A stretch of DNA of 64,000 nt from Pontederia crassipes (lineage: Eukaryota; Streptophyta; Magnoliopsida; Commelinales; Pontederiaceae): positions 23,448,501 to 23,512,500 of the forward strand of contig CM060197.1 in assembly GCA_030549335.1 (NCBI GenBank), read 5' to 3'. Positions within the stretch are counted from its first letter, which is position 1. Every line of letters begins with the position of its first letter. The translations under genes were made by a program, and so were the position numbers. This document shows positions 1-10,908 of the stretch, one piece after another. The notes beneath the pieces were generated by a model, which was given only the letters and a program-made list of their open reading frames with translations, was not told the origin of the DNA and searched no databases.

Positions 1-388
1 TAACAAATAACTAATTATACTACTTATTTATTTATTGTATATAGTCTTGTCATAGTATTTTAGAAAAAAATTTATTAGTTGCTTCTAACATAAAAAAACA
101 AAGATATGAAAAGAATTTAAAGAATAGACACTTCTATAATATTCAAATTAATAAGATTTTTATTTATTAAGTGCGTAATAATTTTAACATGAAATTTTAA
201 AATTAAAATTTATGATTTATGATTGATTTTTTTTTGTATAATTACATTTTGACATAGGTATATAATCAAAATATAATAAGCTTAATTTACTATATCATAT
301 TAAATATAATATTTTATTATTATACAGTCCGATCGATTTGACTTGAAACGGACATCTATCCAAATTTAGTACAGTGTTGACAACATTG
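1..388. mobile_element. Right-end remnant of a hAT-like non-autonomous element (left part outside window)
   Basis: This AT-rich stretch aligns by eye with 8960-9381, the right part of the hAT-like element at 8338-9381. Shared words include gttgcttctaacataaaaaa and aatataatattttattatta. It ends in GTTGACAACATTG, which matches the terminal CTAACAACATTG of the other copy. No coding potential is seen. The left end lies outside the window, so no target duplication can be tested. A third right end of the same type lies near 32020-32178. Confidence 0.55.
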
Positions 389-953
389 ATCGAATATGAT
401 AATAATAATAATATAAAAAATAATTGTATAAAATACGAAACATCCCCCACTGACTTGCCTCTTTTAGGGCATTCACATATTATTTGTCGCCATCTAATAA
501 GTCAAGTGCATAACATACTTCTTTAAAAAGTTTGATAAACATAATTATTAATTTGTTTATTATCTTATTAGCATGTTGAGTTTTTAGTTATATTTAACAA
601 TAGTCTTAAATAATATAGTTCACATGTACTAGTACAACAAAAAAGACATCCCAATGGAACATCTATTTTTTTTCTTTTATCATATTTTCAATTTTTTATT
701 CCATGCAAATTGTAAAGAAAATTGTGTTGTTAGTTCTCTTGCTCCAAGGTATAGTTTATTTGTCTCAAACTAATGAGAATATATTAATTCTTTTACATTT
801 ATTCGCATGACTTTAATCTAATCTCTCCTCTAAATTATAACTCATACATTGATTTACTCTTCAATTTAGATTGCTCATATATATATATATATGAATATCC
901 CTTTTAGGCAGTGTTTGTCAAGAACTGTCGAGCACCCTTCGTGCATTTTTAGG
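389..953. other. AT-rich spacer, no gene seen
   Basis: Low-complexity AT-rich DNA with a short (AT)n run near 880-891. No ORF or RNA structure here can be supported. Confidence 0.6.
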
Positions 954-1160
954 TTTTTTCCGCTGACTCCTTTGAATTATGAACTTTTTTCATGTGTATC
1001 CACGTCTTTCGAATATTTTGCTGATACTGTTTTTTTTTACTTAAGTTCGTTCGTCAATTTCTGTCAATTTTATCGTTAATTTTTATTTTTTTATTTATGA
1101 AATGATCAATTTGCCATCGCACAGTTATGATGAAGTGAGATCCCTTTTGTTTGTTGACCT
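954..1160 (+). repeat. Left terminal inverted repeat of the Pack-MULE-like element
   Basis: Matches the reverse complement of 2297-2507 over about 205 bp with scattered mismatches and small indels. A similar TIR-like sequence (ttctgtcaacctttttgtta, then tttatgaaaagtcaaaaatacc) occurs once more near 25195-25290 beside PPR fragments. Confidence 0.7.
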
Positions 1161-1329
1161 GAACAACTGTGGTAATCGTAGACAGGATAGTCGATGTCCT
1201 CCGGCCTCATCCAGCAGTAGTGATCCGTCTCTGCGTGTCCCCAAAAATAGGGCCCTCTTTCGCTTCTTCACCAGCGTTGTCGCTGGCGTCGGCTCGGGCT
1301 CCGCGTTCGATATGTGCGGCTATTGGATT

Positions 1330-1571
1330 TACTCTGGCGGCCGAGATGGAGTTAGACCTCGCGGCCCCCCTCCCCGTGTTCTACCCCGAGCGCATCCACG
1401 AGGCCATGCCCCATCCCGTGCTCTCCGCACGCGGTGCCCAATGCGCCACGTCAGCGATGTGCATCGCCGCCTGCGAGCTCGTCGACGGACAACGCGTCGT
1501 CACCATCCCGATCGCTCACGCTGCCTGCCTCGTCCACGACGACCTCCCCTGAATGGGCGCGGTGCCACTCC

Positions 1572-1602
<31 letters not shown>

Positions 1603-2202
1603 GGGGGGTTCCACCCACGAACTCTTTGGCGTTGACATAGCTGTCTTCGATGGGGACGCCCTCCGCCCTCTCGCCTTCACCCACGTCGTCGGTCTGCCCC
1701 GGTCGTCGTCCCTCGTCCTAGACGCCGTCCTCCTTCTGGTCCTGGCAGAGATCGCCCGTGCTGTCAGGTCCACGGGCATGGCCGCGAGGCAGCTCCTCAA
1801 TCTCTTAGGATCTACCGCGGGAGCAGAGTGTGACGCACTAATGGTGCTCGAGAAGAAGTTCGGCGAGATGGCTGAGTGAGCGGCAGTGTGCAAGGGTATC
1901 TTGGGCGGCACCGGCGACGATGAGGTCGAGGCACTAAGGAGGTACGGGCGGGCGGTCGGGGTGCAAACGTCGGGGTCGGCGAGATGCGGTGCAACACCAG
2001 CGTAGTACGGGCGATCAGCATGGAGTGGGCGTTGGAGCTGGCGGAGGAGCTGCGGTCGAAGGCCAAGACGAAACTAGAGGGGTTCGAGTGGCGCGGCGAT
2101 CGGGTGCTGCCACTGCATAGCTTCGTGGATTACACCACAGAGGAGGAGTTTGTAGTTGATAATGGAAATGTGGCTCCCGCTGCTACCGCCGGTTCATCAT
2201 AG
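1330..2202 (+). pseudogene. Geranylgeranyl diphosphate synthase small-subunit-like pseudogene
   Basis: Pieces in different frames resemble plant trans-prenyltransferases of the GGPPS small-subunit (GGR-like) group. The first reads AAPLPVFYPERIHEAMPHPVL, then CIAACELVDG and a HDDLP end. A second frame after 1620 reads VDIAVFDGDALRPLAF, EIARAVRSTGMAARQ and EKKFGEMAE. The following stretch would give an LGG..DDEVEALRRYGRAVG segment, and 1984-2202 gives ELAEELRSKAKTKLEGF and LHSFVDYTTEE, typical of the C-terminus. The region after HDDLP, where the first aspartate-rich motif would lie, is replaced by a (TG)n(G)n tract. Multiple frameshifts and the missing motif make it non-functional. GGPPS genes are normally intronless, so lack of introns does not prove a retrocopy. 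It lies wholly inside the TIR element at 954-2507. Confidence 0.75.
1572..1608 (+). repeat. (TG)n followed by a 23-G homopolymer
   Basis: About seven TG units run into 23 consecutive G residues (1586-1608). The tract sits exactly where the GGPPS-like reading frame breaks. Homopolymer length in an assembly may be inaccurate. Confidence 0.9.
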
Positions 2203-2296
2203 TTTTAGCTTTTGTCTATTACTTACTCCCAAGAAGACATTGTTGAGGTCGATCGTCGTCTCCACATTTGTTTTTGCAAATTTTACGCCACCATAT

Positions 2297-2507
2297 CAAT
2301 AAATAAAGGGATCTCACTTTATGAGAGCTGAGAGGGCAAATTTGTCATTTCATAAATAAAAAAAATGAAAATTAATGAGAAATTTGACACGGATGGATTT
2401 AAGTGAAAAAGACGATACAGTTCACGAGAGGTTACGGAATATTCGAAAGACGTGGGTAGACGCAAAAAAAAAATCATAATTCAAGGAAGGTTAGCGGAAA
2501 TCTTTCG
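2297..2507 (-). repeat. Right terminal inverted repeat of the Pack-MULE-like element
   Basis: Reverse complement reads tttccgctaaccttccttga, cacgtctttcgaatatt and tttatgaaatgacaaatttgcc, matching 954-1160 on the plus strand in the same order. Confidence 0.7.
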
Positions 2508-3179
2508 CCTGGTTTCTCACCGTGCTGACTAAGAAGATTATATCTTTTAAGCTTCTGAATCTTGTGTGTCGCGTGTGTTATTAATCTAATTAAAATTCCA
2601 TGAAAAATTTAGAATCACGAATAATTGTTAGTATTTTACCATTATTTGGGGAAAATTATTAAAATTATAAAAGAAGGTTTAATTAGATTAGAATTATTAA
2701 TTCAATTATTAAGATATGATCATATTAGAAAAAAGTATTATTGATTTAAATATTAAGACTTAATATCATTAGGACTGAAAGTAAGAAAAAAATAAATCCG
2801 ATAGATTAATCAAATTTGATTAGGATTATAACATAAGCACGCATATATATATATATATATATATATGATCAGATTTATTATTAATTTAATTATCAAGATT
2901 TTAAGAGATACCTTATATGTATAGGACTCTAAATAATAAAAAGATTAAATCTAATTTGACATGAATTTAAATTATATATATATTATGATAATTAATATAT
3001 TAATATTTCTTTTAAAAAAAATGGTCGGATAAGTTGATTACTTGATTCAATTTAATTCGATTCGGATAACGTCGAGTTAAGTCGAATCTTATTTAAAAAT
3101 AAAATAAAATTCGATCTAATTTGGACTCAATTTGATCCGACCAAAATCAATCGGAACGAGTCAAATTTTTTCTTTTTCA
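2508..3179. other. AT-rich spacer with an (AT)n microsatellite at 2842-2866
   Basis: No gene seen. A clean AT dinucleotide run of about 25 bp lies at 2842-2866. The part around 3030-3150 contains repeated cgatt/cgaat-type words but no ORF of interest. Confidence 0.6.
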
Positions 3180-4320
3180 GTCACAACACGGTGCAAAGCG
3201 GCAAATCGCAAGCCTAACAACCGACCACCAGTCTCCACCACTTATCTCGATCCACGTGGAGCCTCGTCCGTCGAAGGTTCACCAACTTTAACACGAACAA
3301 CTTACCGCCTCAAATCCCAATCAGAAAAAGAAAAAAAAAGGAACAACTCACCGCCTCAACGCCACGATAAATAACCTCCCCCTTTCTTGTAGTTTAATCC
3401 ATGCCTCTGTTTTCTAGGGCTGGCTGAGACCTCCTTCCTCTACTTCCGACACTTTTCTTTCGATCCGACGCGTGCCTTTAAGATTTTTCTCCTTCAACTC
3501 CGCTTCGTAAGAATTTTTTAGTTTTCTTCTCATCAGCGATCTATTTCGACATGATCTGTAAGTTTCTCTATTTTTGCATACTTGTTTTGGGTTTAGTTCT
3601 TGCATTTTTTTCTTTCCTTTCCTTTGTTTCCTGTTGGATACCTGCATCTCTATCAATCGACAGGATCGATAAAAAGAGGGGTTTGATCCGATGCGTGCCT
3701 TCAGATCTTTATTATTAAGATCCAACTCCAAAGTTTTGGTGCGTTTCGTAAGATTATTTAGGTTTCTTCAGATCAATGGTCTACTTTGGCATGATAAGTT
3801 TCTCTTTCATTGCATACCTCTTTTAGGTTTGGATTTTGTGATTTTTTATTTTCCTTCGTTTTCTGTTGGATCCCTGCATCTCTATCAATTGACAGGATCG
3901 ATATAAAGAGGAGTTTGGTTGCCAGATCTGCGAGCCCGCTGCGCTGATGACGCAGACGTGATGATGGGGTTGCTTCCTCGGCGGATCCTGCAATGAGGCA
4001 AAAGGCATGACATGGAGTATTGATGTGTGGATTGATGTGTAGGGATCGATTAGAGGCCATTGCTCTAATTATGTATGATGAAACATTCACACCTTTTTTG
4101 GGAGGTAATGTTTGCATAACGCTGATGCTTGTTATCGTGGCCTTTGCCATGTTGGGTGCGCTCACATGGCAGGCCGAGAAACCTAATAAAATCATATTTT
4201 TTGGTGTTGGAGGGAGTAGCACGGGGCATTATTTTTTAGCCCCGGCTTCTCCTTCCTCTGTGTGCTCCTTGTGTTCTTTGTGCTCCTCTTTCGTTGATTA
4301 AAACTTAGGACGTGGAGAAC
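3180..4320 (+). repeat. Duplicated segment, copy A: promoter-like DNA plus intron/exon-like non-coding DNA
   Basis: This segment recurs at 9480-9802 joined to 22558-23340. Common features in order are a CCACGTGG G-box (about 3254), a TATA-like cacgataaataacc (about 3362-3375), and T-rich stretches beginning gtaagtttctc and ending ctatcaatcgacag or ctatcaattgacag, each followed by gatcgat.aaagagg. These look like two tandemly related introns. A roughly 400-bp block (3905-4320) is strongly conserved with 22918-23340. The longest ORFs are not conserved in frame between the copies, so no protein is called. It could be the 5' end of a gene with 5'UTR introns, or a non-coding RNA locus. Confidence 0.6.
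3362..3375 (+). promoter_or_regulatory. TATA-like element upstream of the duplicated segment's transcribed-looking part
   Basis: The sequence cacgataaataacc is conserved at about 9617-9630 in copy B. A CCACGTGG G-box lies about 105-115 bp upstream in copy A, and copy B has CCACGTGG at a similar distance. Spacing and conservation suggest a Pol II promoter. This is an inference from motifs only. Confidence 0.4.
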
Positions 4321-6775
4321 AACGTCGTTCATCGCCCGAGGTACACCTTTCAATTTGGTTTCTTCCGTCTGCTTTTATCTTCGCGATCAGACTCCATGAT
4401 GGCATGACACACTTAGAAAAATTATGAATTATTTTTTCACTCATCCCCAAGAATTTCGTTCATCCCCAAGAGGTACAAATTAGGGGCCATAATTTAGGGA
4501 TCATGCAATTTCATAGTCCATCCATGAGCACTTTGCGGTCTTCCGGCAATTCACAAGTTTAAAGGTTATATTTTGATTGAAATATGCAAAAACTGTACTA
4601 TATTTGTTCAATTAATTATATTTGATCTTTTCATAAAGACTATGGACGCTTGTACTGCTCAACTTTTATTATAGGGCTTCTTATTAACGGTTTTGTCCAA
4701 TTTGTTTATTGTAATTCAGTTCAATGTTTTACTGAATTTCTTTCTAACTAGTCCAATGATCTATGGTGATTGTCCTCCCTCATCTAGCTACTCACATTTG
4801 AACATTACAAGGAAGAAATTCCAGGTGGAAATATATCATCAGTTTTCACATTAAAATTGTTATTCGGTTGTATTATACGTCTGATGGTATTCTGAGCTTG
4901 GGAGCATTCATCTATCTGTCCGAATTTCCTAAAAAGCGCATCGTTATCCAATTTCAGAATGTGCAATGCTTCACCTTAACCAGCATGTGATGCAATTGAT
5001 GCGGCATTATTCTGTATAGCACACCTTGCAACCGAGTGAATCAAGTACTTGAGCACTGTGTTGGCTTAATGGCGTATTTTGCAAAGTCATGTTCAATGAA
5101 TTCTGTCATATTGTGCGTCAATATTAACTTCATTGTAAAGAAAATTTCGTGATTTTGTTAGTTTGCTTTAAGTGGATCTATGTAAAGCATCAGATGGAGG
5201 AAAAGGGAGCTTGTACAAATATTTGTCAGTGAATCTGTTCTGTTTCCTCTACTTTGGCGGCATTGGAGAATACGAGTGTTAATGACGATGGAGTTTTGGT
5301 GGCATTGTTTGCTTGATGTGACGTGATTTCAAGGTTCTCAAGTCGATTTTCAGTTGCCATTGAAGTCTTCCTGCTATACCAGTCGATAGCCAAGTTGTTT
5401 CCAGGTTATCATATCACAAATCTTTGGAAGGACGTAAAGCTGCTAGTTCTCTTATCACAAATCTTTGAAAGAAGGATGTGAAACTGCTAGTTCTTAAAAA
5501 ATGGTTTGAACCAGATCTTGTATGTCATTGGTAGCCATGTGATTTTTGACCTGTAGTCGTCTGCTTCACAATTTCAGTGTTCGGGATTCTTCTTGCTGCT
5601 TCACAATTTCAATTTATTAATGTTCAAAATACATTTACACTGGAAGTACCGCAACTCAGTTGCATGGGAACATTAATCTACAATGTGGAGAAGTTTGGTC
5701 GCTTGCAGAGTTTAGTATGTTTCAAGAAGGCAGGATTGTTCTCTTATCTTTTCCTTTTTGTTCACGTCGTTTACTAAGTTATGTATATAGTTGTGTGACA
5801 CTAGTTATTATTGCGGATCTCCCAGTAACCTGGTATGTGCTTTTTCACTATTATTGTTATTTTCATTGCCAAACCTGTCTTTTTTAACATATGATACCAT
5901 ATAGTTGGGTGCTCAGTTTTCATGGTTCTTATCCTGATATATTTTTATGGATAGTTGAGTCCACTGTTTTATGTGCCGGTAATTTGTTGTTTTCCTCCCC
6001 TTATTTGTTTTGCAGCAGAAATTATTAAGGTCGAAGGGCTTCATGTCTCCCTTAAACAAAAAGTACTTGGCGTAGGATAAAGTAATCAGGCGTGGAATTG
6101 AGTTTGTTTTTGTGAAATTAAAATGGATATATTGTGACGTTTTGTATGTGGTATGCTTTTTCTTTATGTTTCTTACTCGTATTAATAGAAAAAAAGGTTC
6201 TATAAATATATATGTTATATATAAGCGCAATTTTACTTGTTTTGCAATAATTATGCATGTTATTGCAGCCGTTTCTAAAATTGTTCCGATAATCTTTTGG
6301 TGTTTGTATTAATTTTATAAACAGAACTATTTGATATGTTATTGTTATATTTTTAATTTTCGGTAATGATCTGAGTAATATTTTAGTTTTAATTCATTCA
6401 AAGCTTTTATATCATATGCATTTTGCGTAGGTAACTGGTACAATGGAGTGCTATTTTTTGCTGTATTTCGCTTGCTGTCGACTGCTCTCGTCGCGGCTTA
6501 TTTTATTGTATTTGTATATTCACTGAACTTTGCGCAATTCCCGTATAATCAAACGTCTGTAATATTTCCTATTATGATACTGAATTTTTCATATCTTCTT
6601 TATGATGCCTGTGGACTCATTATATTTTTTCCTAATATTTGGGAATGCTACTAGGATCTTTTTTTTTTTGTTGTAGTAGCGCAGAAAATTACATGCTTCA
6701 TTTATTTATGTTCTGCCGCAAATCCTTGCGACATTGATTCATTCATTTATTTTATTGTTTATTGTTGTGCCTCGT
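4321..6775. other. Long stretch without a recognisable gene
   Basis: Moderately AT-rich unique-looking DNA. T-rich intron-like runs with gcag ends (for example near 6010) and short ORFs of at most about 75 codons are present, but none matches a known family by eye. It follows copy A of the duplicated segment directly and could be its transcribed continuation. Confidence 0.4.
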
Positions 6776-6852
6776 AGATCTTTAAGCTTTAAAAATGGCA
6801 AGAGCACCCAGAATTATCTGGGGGGTTGATGGTTCGAATCCATCAAGATCTG
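6776..6852 (+). tRNA. tRNA-like sequence, probably a degenerate tRNA gene
   Basis: The sequence folds as a cloverleaf. The acceptor stem AGATCTT/AAGATCT pairs perfectly over 7 bp. A 4-bp D stem GCTT/GAGC has one G-T pair, and the anticodon stem CCCAG/CTGGG has 5 bp. A 5-base variable loop is followed by a perfect T arm GATGG-TTCGAAT-CCATC. The Pol III B box GGTTCGAATCC is perfect, while the A box is weak. The anticodon loop has only 6 bases (AATTAT) instead of 7, so no amino acid is assigned. No T-run terminator follows closely. It may be a tRNA pseudogene or a tRNA-derived retroposon head. Confidence 0.45.
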
Positions 6853-8329
6853 TTATCCAGTTATCCTGAAATATGAAAGCATATTAAAAATATATTTAAC
6901 AGGATCATCGGAAACTCGTTCTTTGCAAAAGAAAAAAAAATGAAGAATGAAATTAAGGTCTGGAGGGTAATATTTATTTGGTGATAAAATTACAATAAAA
7001 TTCGAAATTTTTCATTAAAAGAATAATATCAGCGAGGTTCATAAAAAAATCTATTAAATGAGGGATACGTTCAAGTATTTTCATTATTAAATTATAAATT
7101 TATGAACTTATATTTTTCATTAAATTTAGTTTAAGTTTTATTAATATTTTCTAATAATTATGAATTGTCATTGTTATCTTTATATTCTTATTTTACAATA
7201 AAAATTTTAACAGTAAAAATAATCAATATATATTAGTAATTGTGTTAATAGTTTTTCTTAATTTTTTTATTATTTTTATGTTAAAAATAAAGATAAAAGT
7301 TATATTTCACAATTATTTTAAAAAGATAATAGAATTTGTTTGAAATTTAATCAAAGATTTAATTGTATTATGAATTAAAATTTGTAAATTTATATATACA
7401 TTAGAAATTCTGGAGAATATACATTAGTCAATTTTTTAAAATCATTAGACATACAAATTGTATCAACATTCAAATATATTTCTTTTGTCAGAATTTCAAT
7501 CAAGTGAAATCATATAGTTATTTATTAATTTCACTATGTCAAGTGTAGAAACAAAAAGTGTTGTTTCTTGCATATATCCAATATCATCTGTATGCTTAAA
7601 AAAATTGGATAAATATTTTTTACAATTGTAGATATTGAATTGTCACAATAATTTATATAGAATATTTGTTGGTATTTGAATATTTTTAATGTCATTAATT
7701 GAATTTCTAATTTTTTCATCATCAATGGACAATAGACCACAATGAATCAATTGTACCGAAAACAATATATTGTTTAGCATTTTTTGTAATAATTATCAAA
7801 CTTTATTTGAAATCACTTCCCATAATGACTATTTCTAGATATCTCTAAAAATTTGATCATGTGCCTCATAACATTATTTATGCATCCCAAATAATTGACT
7901 TTATATTGATAATTAAATTGGCTACATGACTATCTTATTTTATATTGCACATTAAATCTTTAGTTGGATTTAATGGAATAACAAATCTAGAATGAGCTAT
8001 GAGCTATTCAACCTTCGGTAATACAAATGCAATGCCGCTTGATGCAATAATTAATACAACATTTTTTGTTGATATTATTTCAAATGATAGAGTTTTCCAA
8101 ACGAAAGCTTTCGGTACTTCCATACGCATATAAAAAATAAATAATCCATCTTTTTGTTTATTGACTGCTATTATTATTTTATCATAAATTAAATTTTTTT
8201 TCATACGTCAAATTTTTTTGTAGTTGATGATCTTTCGATAAACAAATTTTATTATAATGCAAACAATTAACTAAATTTTTTTATCATAAATAGATTTTAG
8301 CATTGTTGATAGTCTTGAAAACTATCCAA
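6853..8329. other. AT-rich spacer, no gene seen
   Basis: Very AT-rich with only short ORFs on both strands (largest under 70 codons). No family resemblance was found. Confidence 0.55.
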
Positions 8330-8337
8330 CTTCTAAG

Positions 8338-9381
8338 CAATGTTATTAGAGTCGGACTGGACGAGCTGGTCGGACCGGTTGACGATAAGGCGGCCTATTA
8401 TAAGGCTCAAAATCGGTCCTAGAATTGGACCAGTTAAGACCGGTCAAAAGTCGATCAAAACTGATAAAAATCAAGAAAAATTGGGTTGAATCGTGCGATT
8501 TTTGAGCCAATTTTTTTTTATTTTTTTGTTAAAAGATAATTTTATAAATTCCTTATTAAAAATTTGAAAAATATTCAAAGATGGACTTTCTCCGTAAAGA
8601 ATCACATTGGCCCCTTTGTCTCTTCCTTTATTTAAAATTGTCCATTTACTCTCATGTTGCTACTATTAGCAATATGGAATTATGTTTAGTCTAGATTTTA
8701 TTAAACTTCGAACTTTGGCTTATGGGTTTATAATTTTGTTCATTTTTTAATATCATAAATGTATATTAGATTATAAGTTATTTATTTATTTATTTATTAT
8801 ATTATGTATAATTTTTAATATATTAGATAAATTAATTAGAAATGAATGGTGCAAACTTCTTTGTTGTATGTACAATATATAACATAACTATAATATATAT
8901 AGTATAGTATATTATAGTATTATATATACAATAATATATATATTTAAATTTAATATGTAATAAGTTCAAATTTAATAAATCACTAATTATACTATATAGT
9001 TATTCATAGAATATATAATCTTTTCATAATATTTTGGAAAAAAAAATATTTATTTGTTGCTTCTAACATAAAAAAACAAAGATATGAAATAGAAAAAAAA
9101 TTAAAGAATAGAAAATTTATATATAATAATCAAATTCAATAAGATTTTAATTTATTAAGTGTGTAATAATTTTAACATCACATCTTAAATTTAAATTTTA
9201 TAATTTATTATTGTTATTTTTTGTATAATTATTTTAGGATATAGATATATTAATCAAAATATAATAGCTTAATTTAGTATACCAAATAAAATATAATATT
9301 TTATTACTATCCGTTCCGACCAATCGGTTGATCGATTCGACCGATTCGACCTCATTGTCCCGTTCCATCCTAACAACATTG
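8338..9381. mobile_element. hAT-like non-autonomous DNA transposon (about 1.04 kb)
   Basis: The ends are inverted: CAATGTTATTAG at the left and CTAACAACATTG at the right. Subterminal sequences also mirror each other, with cggaccggttgac at the left and rearranged ccgaccaatcggttgatcg at the right. Directly outside lie cttctaag (8330-8337) and cttcatag (9382-9389), an 8-bp direct repeat with two differences, the length expected for hAT elements. No transposase ORF is present. Related right ends occur at 1-388 and about 32020-32178. Confidence 0.65.
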
Positions 9382-9479
9382 CTTCATAGAATTTTTCAAC
9401 TTTTTGGAAATGATTTTTCATTTATTTATCTATTAGCTATACATCTATTGAAAATATAAAATTAGAAAAAAGAAACTAA

Positions 9480-9802
9480 TATACCACTTATCTCAAGCCA
9501 CGTGGATGCATCAGCCTCGTACGTCGAAGGTTCCGCCAACTTTAACATGACACAATTACCGCCTCAAATCCAAATCAGAAAAAGAAAAAAAAGGGAAAAA
9601 CTCACTGCTTCAACGCCACGATAAATAACCCTTTCTTGAAATTTAATCCATGCCTCTGGTTTCTGGGGCCGGCCCCTTCCTCTACATCCTACACTTTTTC
9701 TCTCGATTCAACGCGTGCCTTTTCAGATTTGTCTCCTTCAACTCCAAAGTTTTGGTGCGCTTCGTAAGAATTTTTTTTAGATTTCTTCTCATCAAACGAT
9801 CT
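9480..9802 (+). repeat. Duplicated segment, copy B, left part
   Basis: Homologous to about 3235-3540 of copy A: G-box CCACGTGG, cacgataaataaccc TATA-like motif, ccatgcctctg, and acgcgtgcctt. The homology breaks at GATCT (9798-9802), where the Gypsy element begins, and resumes at 22558 with the same GATCT. Confidence 0.75.
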
Positions 9803-10652
9803 TGTAACATTCTAAATGAAACGAAAAAAAAAAGAGAAAGAAACCAAAAGGAGCCGATGAAGCCCAACACCATTAGTCACTAACCTAAAAGCAATGCTTT
9901 CTTTATCTCCCCATCTAATACATGTCGGCTGCAAAGCTAAAACCTCGTAAACTGCTATAGTGCTCTCACTCTTTCCCCCAAGCTTCACACGACACCTCAC
10001 TTCCACTCAATCTTTCTCTCTCCACCCTCTCTCGGCCAGCAACAACACCTCCAAAAGGGCTATAGTAAGAATCTCTTCCTCTCTAATCACTTCAACTTGC
10101 AAGCTCACTCATCCCCACCCTCATTACTGTAGCAGCATCATTAGTGCTCATGGACAACACTAATTAGGAGGGAGAAGGCTCAGTGGTCACTAGAAAGAGG
10201 AAGGAAATGAGGGAAAGAAACTAGGTGTTTAAGCTTAACAAATCAAGGTATGTTGACGGGATTCAAAATCCTCTAATCACCCCCTAATGATGTTTGTGTG
10301 TTTGAATTAGTGCATGAAGAACCAACCATATGTTCTTGAAGTGATGATTAAGAGACATTCATATTAGCAATAGTATGCTTCATGTTTTGTTAAGATTAAT
10401 ACTCTATTGCTAACCATGTGTAGAAATAGAATGTTCATTGTAATTTATGTTAGTTCATTATGAAAATGCTTAATGCTCATGTACTTATGAATGTGATTAG
10501 CATGTTATGTGTCCTAATGTGGAAATGATTGTTAGGTGTCCTATTTATGATATTATTATTTTATATTATATTACGTTTCCGCTACAAAGTTTTATGAAAT
10601 TAGATCATGTAAAGTGATAATTAAATTGGGGTCAAATTTTGGGAGCGTTACA
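9803..10652 (+). repeat. 5' LTR of the Tekay-like element (850 bp, internally deleted)
   Basis: Starts TGTAACATTC and ends GGGAGCGTTACA. It aligns with both ends of the 2330-bp 3' LTR but lacks about 1.5 kb that the 3' LTR holds at roughly 20955-22435. The related solo LTR at 26971-31744 also has that middle part, so the 5' LTR most likely suffered a deletion. Confidence 0.85.
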
Positions 10653-10654
10653 GT

Positions 10655-10668
10655 TGTTATCAGAACCA
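10655..10668 (+). other. Primer binding site of the Tekay-like element
   Basis: The sequence tgttatcagaacca lies two bases after the 5' LTR and differs by a few bases from the plant initiator-tRNA-Met site TGGTATCAGAGC. It has probably decayed by mutation. Confidence 0.7.
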
Positions 10669-10860
10669 TAGTTTGGCTCATAGGTGTTAGGTCTTATGAT
10701 GTGTAAGCCATTGGTTGGCTAAAATGTCCACGTAAAATGTCTAAGTGTAAAGTCCATGTACAATCGTCGTGAGGTGCCACCGAACCTAAAGGTACATGTT
10801 TTTCCTTGTTTAAACTCAAGTTAATGATGTTGCTATGTTTATTTAATTGTGAATGTAGAT

Positions 10861-10908
10861 GCCACCAAGACGAGCAATTGTTAATGAGGAGCATGAGATG
10901 AATGCATT
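10861..10908 (+). pseudogene. Start of the Tekay-like gag ORF, interrupted by a nested element
   Basis: A short reading frame beginning MPPRRAIVNEEHEMNA starts at 10860 and is cut at GCATT (10904-10908) by the nested LTR element. The same GCATT reappears at 15918-15922, after which gag sequence resumes. Met-Pro-Pro-Arg-Arg starts are common in gag of this lineage. Confidence 0.6.

Larger units (their letters stand above)
954..2507. mobile_element. Pack-MULE-like element carrying a GGPPS-related gene fragment
   Basis: Two arms of about 205-210 bp, 954-1160 and 2297-2507, are imperfect inverted repeats of each other. On the left arm one reads ccgctgactcctttgaattatga, cacgtctttcgaatatt, tttatgaaatgatcaatttgcc and gtgagatccctt. 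The reverse complement of the right arm gives the same words in the same order with small changes. Between the arms lies a GC-rich host gene fragment (1330-2202). Long TIRs around a captured GC-rich fragment are the hallmark of Pack-MULEs. The outermost few bases and a 9-bp target duplication could not be fixed by eye, so the ends are approximate. Confidence 0.65.

Noticed and set aside
1102-1911. Overlapping ORFs of 127-177 codons in the GGPPS-like region taken as real proteins
   Set aside because: They are frames of one decayed gene crossed by a long G homopolymer; no single frame keeps the enzyme motifs.
4074-4125. Possible box C/D snoRNA (atgatga ... ctga)
   Set aside because: No terminal stem pairs, the D box is changed to ccga in copy B, and no guide region was recognised.
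3773-4222. Minus-strand 149-codon ORF in the duplicated segment
   Set aside because: The frame is not kept in copy B, where indels shift it, and no family resemblance is seen.
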